Part shown: in pieces, positions 15,091-22,338 of the stretch
Layout: each line of letters begins with the position of its first letter
How positions within the stretch are numbered: position 1 is the first letter of the stretch
Program-made: the position numbers and the translations under genes
The notes under the pieces: model-generated
Told to the model about the DNA's origin: nothing
The model's input: only the letters and a program-made list of their open reading frames with translations
The model's database searches: none
Source of the DNA: Sinomicrobium sp.
GTDB taxonomy: Bacteria; Bacteroidota; Bacteroidia; Flavobacteriales; Flavobacteriaceae
DNA length: 53,369 nucleotides
Assembly: GCA_029266035.1 (NCBI GenBank)
Contig: JAJUFH010000022.1
Coordinates: forward strand, 1 to 53,369
Direction of reading: 5' to 3'

Positions 15091-15699
15091 TTAGTGAATA
15101 ATCGTCCTAAAAGTTAGGTTTACTCTTGGTTTTGTTACGCGTTTGGTTGGAGGAAGACGATGTAGCCAAAATGTTTGTGTTGTATCTTTCATAACCAACA
15201 AACTACCGTTTTCTAAAATCAATTCAATTTTTTCGCCTGTCAGCTTATGTTTGAACGAAAATTTTCGTTCTGCACCAAAAGTCAGTGAGCCGATTGCACC
15301 GTTTTTCTTCAAGTCTGTTTCTCCGTCACTATGCCACGCCATTCCTTCTTCTCCGCTGTGATACAAATTCAGCAAACACGAATTAAAGGTTTCGCCAGTT
15401 TCTTTTTCTATTACCGTTTTGAGTTCCAATAATTCTTTTATCCACGGCAAAGCAAATTTTGTGGTATTGGAATAAGTGTATTCAAAAGGTTTTTCACCAT
15501 ACCACGCTACTTTTCGTTTGGTAATGATTTTCTTTCCGAAAATAATCGCTTCATCATTTCGCCATTCAATAGTGTTAAGCAATTTTTCAAAATAATTGTC
15601 AGCTTCTTTCTGATTGAATAATTTACCGTAATAGTTTACCGTTCCGTCTTTTGGCAACCAATTTTTTGTTTTGTCTATGCTGTTCTCAAATAAATCCAT
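15091..15699 (-). CDS. alkB: AlkB-like 2-oxoglutarate/Fe(II) dioxygenase
   Basis: Repairs alkylated bases (1-methyladenine, 3-methylcytosine) by oxidative demethylation. The 202-residue protein has the iron ligands HSD in WHSDGE near residue 128 and the distal His in WLHRLPPT near 180, with the 2-oxoglutarate Arg in RVNLTFR at the end. NxYxxG-type motif NLYHSGEEGMAWHSD is typical of the AlkB homologue 2/3-like bacterial group. Single gene in the island. Confidence 0.9.
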   Translation of the reverse strand: MDLFENSIDKTKNWLPKDGTVNYYGKLFNQKEADNYFEKLLNTIEWRNDEAIIFGKKIITKRKVAWYGEKPFEYTYSNTTKFALPWIKELLELKTVIEKETGETFNSCLLNLYHSGEEGMAWHSDGETDLKKNGAIGSLTFGAERKFSFKHKLTGEKIELILENGSLLVMKDTTQTFWLHRLPPTKRVTKPRVNLTFRTIIH

Positions 15700-15798
15700 T
15701 CTTCCATTTTTGATATTTTGCTTTCATACAATTTTTGCTAACGGTTCGCGTGTTGGCGGTAGTTCTTTTTTCATATGTTGTAAGTCGTTTTTTATTGT

Positions 15799-16641
15799 CT
15801 AATTTTTGTCTGGTTGTAATGGTCCATAAAAATAGGAAACAGTTGCTCCACCATCAATCAAAAAATCTGAACCCGTGATGAAAGCACCTTTTTCACTCAA
15901 CAATAATTCGGCAACGTTCGCGACTTCGTCTGCAATTCCAGGTCGACCAGCAGGGCTTTTTGCAAACATATTTTTGTAAAAATCGCCCCTTATTTCATTA
16001 AATTCATCTAAAGCCAAAGGTGTTACAATAATTCCTGGCGAAATGCAATTTATTCTTGCTCCACGTTCACCCCATTTTACGGCTTCTGCCATTACTCGTT
16101 TTCCGTTGCTACGCTTTGCTATTTGGTATGCGTGTAAAGTGTCTTTAATATTTTCGGGTATAAGAATTTGTAATTGCAATAATTCTTCGGTAGGCGTTGT
16201 TGCCAAAAGTCGGTCCTCATCGGCTGTTAATGCAGGCATTCGATATCCTGATTGACTTGAAATAGTCACTCCAGCTCCAACTTTTTTGATGACTTTACCA
16301 AATTCTTCCAACAAAACTGCAGTTCCATATAAGTCAACTCTTAAGATTTGTTCAATTGATGCCTGACTTGGTGACACACCCGCTGCATTAATAAGCATTG
16401 ATATTTCGCCCTCTTTTTGCGCAGCTTAAATTAATTCAAGAATTGAATTTTTGGATGAAATATCTACTTTATACGGTATAGCATCAAATCCAGCCTCAGT
16501 TAAAATTTTGCTTATGACTTCCGCATTATCAATTTTCCAATCGCAGACGAATATTCTGTTGCCATAAGCCATTCTTCTGGTTATTGCCATTCCCAGTTGT
16601 CCTGCACCAACTAATATGATTATATCTTTTTTTAATTTCAT
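15799..16641 (-). pseudogene. SDR oxidoreductase interrupted by one in-frame stop
   Basis: Two minus-strand frames are in the same reading phase and are separated only by a TAA at 16426-16428, between ILELI and AAQKEGEISML. Upstream part: nucleotide-binding IILVGAGQLGMAI (degenerate TGxxxGxG). Downstream part: LINAAG, SSQSGYR, Tyr-Lys pair in YQIAKRSN, ISPGIIVTPL and C-terminal GSDFLIDGGATVSYF. The whole would be a 280-residue SDR of normal length. So one base change broke it, or the stop is a sequencing error. Substrate unknown. Confidence 0.85.
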
Positions 16642-16682
16642 TCCTTTTAGTCATTTTTAGGCAATTGTCGAATAGTATGACT

Positions 16683-16815
16683 GGCAACGGTTTGAGTATT
16701 GCCGAAGAAGAGGATTTTTAGCACAAAAGTTCAATCGAATAACGAAAGTTGAATTTTGTATAAATGCTCAATCGAAAGTGTTCAGTCCAGCTTTTGGCAA
16801 TACCTTGTTAGTGGT
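16683..16815. repeat. Palindromic element 7 (cassette boundary-like)
   Basis: GAGTATTGCC (16694-16703) and GGCAATACC (16796-16804) pair, with further weaker matches; ends are CAACGGTTT and GTTAGTGGTTGTTC (16807-16820). It fills the gap between the SDR pseudogene and the truncated acetyltransferase. Confidence 0.6.
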
Positions 16816-16821
16816 TGTTCT

Positions 16822-17148
16822 TTATTCGTAAAACTCTTTTGGATATTCCACTATTCCTGTGATGTCTTTTAAAGCATTTTCAGTTAGCTTTATTAACATA
16901 CAGTTTTCATCAGGAACTTCAAAAGGCAATTTAATTCCGTAATTTTTTGTCATTTCGTACCCAAACTTTGGATAATATTTTTCGTGTCCTAATAAAATCA
17001 CAGAATCAAACCCCAATTCCTTTGCTTTCCGATGGGCTTCCTCAATTAGTTTTCCTCCAATTCCTTTTCCTTGATATTTTTTTAGTACTGCAACTGGCGC
17101 TAATGCTAATGATGTTTTTTGTATGTCAGGATTTGAATTTTTAATCAT
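16822..17148 (-). pseudogene. N-terminally truncated GNAT acetyltransferase
   Basis: The 108 residues correspond to the C-terminal two thirds of a YhbS-like GNAT protein: LALAPVAVLKKYQGKGIGGKLIEEA (quoted in parts: LALAPVAVL, YQGKGIGGKLIEEA), VILLGHEKYYPKFGYE and GIVEYPKEF at the end. Family members normally have about 50 more residues at the start. The ORF begins with ATG 3 nt after the Fic stop codon. The N-terminal beta strands are missing, so it is probably not functional, although the acetyl-CoA loop is intact. Confidence 0.75.
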
Positions 17149-17151
17149 TGT

Positions 17152-18237
17152 TTATTTTCCCTCTAAAATATTCAATAACCTCTCATTTAAATACAATTTC
17201 TCCTTACCTACTTTTACCGATTTTAAAAATCCGTATTCTTCTAATGTCATTAAGTAATTCCCTACTGTTTTTGGATTCCCGAAGTTTTCATCAATCAAAT
17301 GTTGGCGTTTGGTATAGGGCAAACGAAACAAAATTTCAACTAAATCTTTGGAATAGATTTTTGGCAATTTCGTTTTTATATCCTCTGCGGTGTTGTCTAT
17401 GGCTGTTGTAATTTTATCCAAACGTCCCAATCCTCTGTTTGCAGTTTCTTCAATCATATCTAGCATATACAAAATATAGCTTTCCCAATCGTTTTTTTCG
17501 CTTACGTTACGCAAATTTTTGTAATAATCTGCTTTTTTTTTGATGATATATTCGCTCAAATAAATAGCTGGTGTATCAAGCAAGCCCGAAAGTTTGAGAT
17601 ATAGCAAAAGTAAAATTCGTCCTGTTCTTCCGTTTCCGTCTGCAAAAGGGTGGATTGCTTCAAATTGATAGTGCATTAACGCCATTTTTATCAATGGGTC
17701 AATCGTATTATCTTCATTGATGAATTTTTCCAAATTCGTCAATTTTTCACGAATAACTGCTTCGCCACTTGGTGGCGTGTAAATTACTTCGCTTTTTGTA
17801 TTTCTTAAGGTTGTTCCTGGTGTAACCCGAATTGAAGCGGTATTTTGCTTAATGCATTGTACAATGCTAATGCAAAGATTGGTGGTAATAAATGGCTTTT
17901 CTTTTAATTGTTCCAAACCTAACCAAAGTGCTTCTTTGTAACTCAACACTTCTTTGGTCGCTGAATTTTCCACTTTTTTGTCGGCAACCAACGATTTATA
18001 AAGTTCATCATTGGTTGTGATGATATTTTCTACTTCCGAACTAGCTTTTGCTTCTTGTAAATAAATTGTGTCTAAAAACAAAGTAGGGTTAGGTAAATTT
18101 TTCAAAGTTCCGTTCAGTTGAGCCAATGCTCTGCCTGCCGAAATTGTTTTCCGCAATATCTTTTTCGTTTCTATATCTGCGTTTGGCGGCAACAAAGGCA
18201 GGTCGTTGTACGGTATGTTTTTGTCAAATTTGCTCAT
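17152..18237 (-). CDS. Fic-domain protein AMP transferase (class II)
   Basis: Transfers AMP from ATP to a protein hydroxyl. Start set at ATG 18237 (the earlier codon is TTG). The full Fic motif HPFADGNGRTGR lies near residues 196-207. An inhibitory motif SSEVEN fits [S/T]xxxE[G/N] near residues 66-71, in the N-terminal Fic_N region, so the enzyme is self-inhibited (class II) rather than antitoxin-controlled. A C-terminal winged helix (PYTKRQHLIDENFGNPKTVGNYL) could bind DNA. Three AAGGGTAA sites lie in its promoter. No toxin-antitoxin partner nearby. Confidence 0.92.
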   Translation of the reverse strand: MSKFDKNIPYNDLPLLPPNADIETKKILRKTISAGRALAQLNGTLKNLPNPTLFLDTIYLQEAKASSEVENIITTNDELYKSLVADKKVENSATKEVLSYKEALWLGLEQLKEKPFITTNLCISIVQCIKQNTASIRVTPGTTLRNTKSEVIYTPPSGEAVIREKLTNLEKFINEDNTIDPLIKMALMHYQFEAIHPFADGNGRTGRILLLLYLKLSGLLDTPAIYLSEYIIKKKADYYKNLRNVSEKNDWESYILYMLDMIEETANRGLGRLDKITTAIDNTAEDIKTKLPKIYSKDLVEILFRLPYTKRQHLIDENFGNPKTVGNYLMTLEEYGFLKSVKVGKEKLYLNERLLNILEGK

Positions 18238-18272
18238 TTCGTTCAAGCGTAAGTTATACTCTTGCCCCTAAT

Positions 18273-18322
18273 ACAAGGGTAAAAATATAAAAAAATTACC
18301 CTTGTTGTATTCATAAGGGTAA
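18273..18322. promoter_or_regulatory. Repeated AAGGGTAA sites upstream of the Fic gene
   Basis: ACAAGGGTAA (18273-18282) and TTACCCTTGT (18296-18305) form a perfect 10-bp inverted repeat across 13 A/T bases, and a third half-site AAGGGTAAA begins at about 18315. The spacing spans the expected promoter (TATTTTTA on the minus strand). A binding site for the Fic protein's own winged helix is possible. Confidence 0.6.
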
Positions 18323-18346
18323 AATTTACTCTCGTTCGTTTTTAGC

Positions 18347-18466
18347 TTATTTTCCGGATTTTCTTCGATTATCTAATTTGCACAACATTTGGCAGTTGTC
18401 AGTCGAAGTTTTTCCGCCTTCGTACCAAGGTGTAATGTGGTCGGCTTCGTTTTTAGTGACGGGGCA
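18347..18466 (-). pseudogene. Remnant of an HNH endonuclease (C-terminus)
   Basis: An open minus-strand stretch of 39 codons reads [20 protein letters not shown] then [14 protein letters not shown] and a stop. DHITPWxxGGKTxxDNCQMLC is the core of HNH nucleases (DH, then the N and the last H position, here Q). A stop codon lies just upstream, so the N-terminal zinc ribbon half is lost. It is followed by nothing but the GlcG gene 8 nt on. Confidence 0.75.
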
Positions 18467-18474
18467 TTAGGGCA

Positions 18475-18876
18475 TTAAACGGCAGTAGCTCCTGCTGAGG
18501 CTACTTCGTGATCATCTTCTACGGTACTGCCGCTTACGCCGATAGCGCCAATTATATTACCCTCACCGTCTTTGATTACAACTCCTCCCGGAAAGGTGAT
18601 CAGTCCGCCGTTTGAATGTTCAATATTATACAATGATCCACCCGGTTGAGAGAGTTGACCAATAGCTCCTGTATCCATATTAAAATACCTCGCTGTTCTG
18701 GCTTTCTTTTGAGCGATGTCGATAGACCCCAACCAGGCATCATCCATCTTGTTGAACGCAACCAAATTGGTTCCCGCATCAACTACCGCTATATTCATTT
18801 TCACCCCTAAATCATTTGATTTCTGAATCGCGGCATCGATTGCCTTGCGTGCCTGTGCTAATGTGATATTACTCAT
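18475..18876 (-). CDS. GlcG/HbpS-family haem-binding-like protein
   Basis: A 133-residue GlcG/HbpS/PduO-C fold protein: [27 protein letters not shown] at the start, [22 protein letters not shown] (quoted in part), then [23 protein letters not shown] and the C-terminal [11 protein letters not shown]. All are typical of the family, members of which bind haem or cobalamin derivatives, or act in glycolate and catabolic operons. Divergent from the broken AraC gene, which probably regulated it. Confidence 0.88.
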   Translation of the reverse strand: MSNITLAQARKAIDAAIQKSNDLGVKMNIAVVDAGTNLVAFNKMDDAWLGSIDIAQKKARTARYFNMDTGAIGQLSQPGGSLYNIEHSNGGLITFPGGVVIKDGEGNIIGAIGVSGSTVEDDHEVASAGATAV

Positions 18877-19005
18877 AATTATAATATTTTTAATTCAGGG
18901 TAAAATTATCTATTAAGGTACTTTCTAATTATAATAATTGTTTCAATAAATATAAATATCGTTTCATTGTATTTCTTAACTTTACGAGACAGAAAACAGT
19001 AAAAT

Positions 19006-19912
19006 ATGGCTCACACTATCGATCTATTATCTATACAAACTCCAAAATATTTGCGAAAAGGTCTTGAAAATAGGAGCCGGTTTGATTGCGGTAATTTTGA
19101 GATAAACATTTTTGAAACCTTTCAATCTTCCACCCAAGTTGAAATCAAGTATGACGGATTATCCATTTCAGGCATGATTCGCGGGAAAAAGATCATTCAT
19201 AAGCAGCACGAAAAAGATTTTGAATTTTTGCCGGGAACTTCACTTATTCTACCCGAAGGACAATCTATTTACGCCAATTTCCCAGATGCTGACGATAGAA
19301 ATCCGGTTCAATGTGCCACTGTACTCATCCCGCATAAGGTAATAGATGAGCTGCTAAAGTATTTTAATGAGACCTACCCGAAAAGCAATGGAAACGAATG
19401 GTCACTAAATTTGCTGTACTGCCATTTTAACAATAACCCACCCCTGGTGAGAGCTTTCAATGAACTGCTGCAATTAATAAATTCCAAACAACAGAGTTTA
19501 GCTTTGAATGATTTGCTACTCAAATCCTTTTTAATGCGTATAATCGACGTTCAAAACGAACATATTAAAGAGTATAATCCCGTTAGCGTTAACCACAAAC
19601 TTTTTCTAATCAAGCAATACATCAAAAAAAAATCTGTCCTCTCCTATTTCCATCGATACTTTGATGCAAATTGGCAATTGCAGCAAAAGCACTATCTATC
19701 GACTGTTTGAAACCTATTGCAAGCAATCTCCCGGCGAATACATATTGCAGCAGCGTATGAAACTGGCTCGCAACCTACTGCTAAATCCGGACCTCAATAT
19801 CTCTGACGTTGCCTTTATGAGCGGATTTTCTTCTGTGAGCTATTTCACCAAACAGTTTAAATTAAATAACAATTGCGTTCCGGGGGAATATATCAAGAAA
19901 TTTAGTTATTAA
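19006..19912 (+). pseudogene. AraC-family regulator with a +1 frameshift in an A9 run
   Basis: The first frame gives a sensor domain and ends out of frame near 19710; the second frame supplies the HTH (CSKSTIYRLFETYCKQSPGEYI, then ISDVAFMSGFSSVSYFTKQFK) to a stop at 19912. The break is at ATC followed by nine A (19624-19632). With eight A the reading gives IKKNLSSPISIDTLMQIGNC, the normal AraC linker, so a single extra A caused the shift. Reads as one 302-residue AraC protein. Either a phase-variable run, transcriptional slippage, or an assembly error. Confidence 0.85.
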
Positions 19913-19967
19913 TTTAATTCTCAAACTCCTTTCTAGTACATTCCAAAAAACCCCAGAAATCAGGGAT

Positions 19968-19997
19968 TTGGACAATACCGGCAAACTACTATTTTTG
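19968..19997 (+). promoter_or_regulatory. Canonical Bacteroidota promoter of the WG-repeat operon
   Basis: TTG at 19968-19970, exactly 19 nt, then TATTTTTG at 19990-19997. The ATG of the first WG gene begins at 20002, only 4 nt beyond, so transcription would start at or beside the start codon. No Shine-Dalgarno-like sequence fits. Confidence 0.65.
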
Positions 19998-20001
19998 TCG
20001 T

Positions 20002-22338
20002 ATGTACAAGATTTTACCAATACACTTCCGTTTATTACTGCTAAAAGCTCCGTTGGCGTTGCTGCTAAGCGCTCTTTCGCCCGGCTATGCACAAGCATAC
20101 CAGTCTGATAAAAAACCGATACTCGCCGATGCTTTAGCCCCTTTCGACAGTGATTTTGCCGAAATTCACCTGAACGACAAAAGACAATACCTACACCGAT
20201 CGGGGCGTATTATGGTCGACAAATTCATACAGCATGGTGCCCCCATCGCCGTTGCCGTCAAAAACGGTGCTTATGGCGCCATCAATCGGAAGGGAGATGT
20301 GATAGCCGACTTCCAATACGACGGCATTTATTCCCAATACGGCGACAACGGAAAGAGTGGAGCTGAACGGGCATATACTTACTTTTTGGCCATCGTGCAG
20401 CTCAATGGGAAATTGGGAGCCATAGACACTACAGGCATGGTGGTGGCCGAGCCTATTTACGAAAAATTCGGCCACGTCAACGAACAGGTCATAGCCGCGA
20501 TGAAGTCGGGCAAATGGGGACTCCTTTCGCTAAAAGATGGCAGTACCGTGCTCCCCTTTATCTACGATGGGTTTCAAAAAGCCTACGAGCTCGAGGGGCC
20601 CATCAAAGCCGTATCCAATGGCAAATCGGGCTTATTTGCGGCTAACGGCCTGCAGAAGTTGATTGCGCCCATTTACGACGATATTGGAATACAAATCGTA
20701 TTGGACGACACGCTTATTGTGGCTCAAAACGCATCAAACTCCACCTTATTCAACACATCCGGCCGTCCCATCGCTGAAGTACCTTACGACTTCGTTCGGA
20801 GCCATGGCCCCTTGCTCGGGGTGGAAAAAGACGGTCTATGGGGATGGATTAGCGCAACTGGGGAAACCATCATACCACCGACATACGAAAAAACCTCTAC
20901 ATGGCTGGGCAAGCTGTATGTGGTTTCACAGCATGGGCTGGCTGGTGTAGTAGCCGCCGACGGCACCACAGTAACCCCCTGCAAATACGATGAGGTCCAG
21001 TTGATTGACACTGAGGGTAACACACATGGCCACAACGACCGCAATCCCTTATTTATAGGGGTTAAGCAAGGCGGAAAACAGGGACTACTGAATACAGAAG
21101 GACAAGTGTTGCTACCCACAGATTACGACCAGATATCGGTAGGCAATGCCGGCGGCATCTCCTTTGTCCAAGCCGTAAAAGACAGCCTGTACGGCATCTT
21201 CGACCAACATGGAAACGAACTCATACCGTTCACCTACCGGCAACCTGCTTATGGCTTTGGCCCTTCTGTACAGGGAATGCCGTCGGACCTCCCCTTGATA
21301 GCCCTACCCGATGGGGAGCTTGCCGGACTTTATAATCTAAAAAAGAAAGAATGGCTCTTAAAACCTAAATACCACCAGTTAGAGTGGCAACGGGGCGCAT
21401 TCATTAAAGCCTCTATACACAATACGGGGGAACCCACTGTGTCGGCATACTTCAACAGTGATGGAACGCAACTACTAGAGCCAACGGAATACCTCTTTGT
21501 AGATGCCGCAGATACCGACCGGTATGTGGTTAAGGAGAATTCCAAAGGACGCTGGATTTCGACCGTATTCGACCGGCAGGGAAAGCAGATATATAGCAAT
21601 AAGGACTGGAATTTTGAAGCATCCGACTTTTACAATTTACTGATTCCAGACTCACTCACTTTCAGCTATTACCAGCGGCAATTCGACAACGGTCTGTTGA
21701 AGGTAACAGCAGAAAACAACCTCTTTATCGACCGGTCGGGCGTGGAACATCGATTTACCGATATGGTCTATGTGGGTGACTTCTACAACGGTTTGGCAAT
21801 TGCCGGTAAAATGACTGGCGGTACCGAACGGGTGGGCATCATCGACACAACGGGGCGTATGGTACTCCCCGTCGTATACACCGATATCAACAGACTCTTC
21901 GGCTCCGACTTCCTCCGCGTGGCCAACGAGGAGGACAAATACGGACTAATCGACCGCAGCGGTACCGTCCGAATAGAAGCACAATACGACCAGATTGAAA
22001 GCATCAATCATCAAAAACAGGATACACTGCTCGTTGTGGAACTTAATGGAAAAAAAGGAATAGTGGATGATTACGGACAGCCGGTTATCCCATTGGAATA
22101 CGACAACATTAAATCGTACGGCGACTTCTTTATCATCGAGAGACAAGGTAAAAAGGGATTTGCAGCATCAGATGGTACGATATGGGTAGCGCCTATGTAT
22201 GACGAGATACGACTCAACAATTCGTACGCCGGATATTTCCCGGCACTGGTACGGCAAGGTGAGCAATGGACCTATATCGATCCCACACCACAAGGACAAG
22301 CGTTCCACATTATCGGAAAAACTAAATTGGGTTATTAA
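20002..22338 (+). CDS. Secreted WG-repeat protein A
   Basis: A 778-residue exported protein: leader MYKILPIHFRLLLLKAPLAL with A-x-A cleavage near GYAQA. Then repeated units of the WG/KWG type, each about 45-60 residues, e.g. KSGKWGLLSLKDG, KDGLWGWISATGE, KDSLYGIFDQHGN, EEDKYGLIDRSG, LNGKKGIVDDYG and RQGKKGFAASDG. Repeats run to the C-terminus with no enzymatic domain. WG repeats form beta structures thought to bind carbohydrate or protein. Its stop overlaps the next gene's ATG (TAATG). Probably recently duplicated with its neighbour. Confidence 0.9.
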   Translation: MYKILPIHFRLLLLKAPLALLLSALSPGYAQAYQSDKKPILADALAPFDSDFAEIHLNDKRQYLHRSGRIMVDKFIQHGAPIAVAVKNGAYGAINRKGDVIADFQYDGIYSQYGDNGKSGAERAYTYFLAIVQLNGKLGAIDTTGMVVAEPIYEKFGHVNEQVIAAMKSGKWGLLSLKDGSTVLPFIYDGFQKAYELEGPIKAVSNGKSGLFAANGLQKLIAPIYDDIGIQIVLDDTLIVAQNASNSTLFNTSGRPIAEVPYDFVRSHGPLLGVEKDGLWGWISATGETIIPPTYEKTSTWLGKLYVVSQHGLAGVVAADGTTVTPCKYDEVQLIDTEGNTHGHNDRNPLFIGVKQGGKQGLLNTEGQVLLPTDYDQISVGNAGGISFVQAVKDSLYGIFDQHGNELIPFTYRQPAYGFGPSVQGMPSDLPLIALPDGELAGLYNLKKKEWLLKPKYHQLEWQRGAFIKASIHNTGEPTVSAYFNSDGTQLLEPTEYLFVDAADTDRYVVKENSKGRWISTVFDRQGKQIYSNKDWNFEASDFYNLLIPDSLTFSYYQRQFDNGLLKVTAENNLFIDRSGVEHRFTDMVYVGDFYNGLAIAGKMTGGTERVGIIDTTGRMVLPVVYTDINRLFGSDFLRVANEEDKYGLIDRSGTVRIEAQYDQIESINHQKQDTLLVVELNGKKGIVDDYGQPVIPLEYDNIKSYGDFFIIERQGKKGFAASDGTIWVAPMYDEIRLNNSYAGYFPALVRQGEQWTYIDPTPQGQAFHIIGKTKLGY

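Noticed and set aside
18877-19005. Promoter boxes between glcG-like and AraC genes
   Set aside because: A TAACTTTA-like box at 18977 exists, but no TTG at the right distance; too weak to list.
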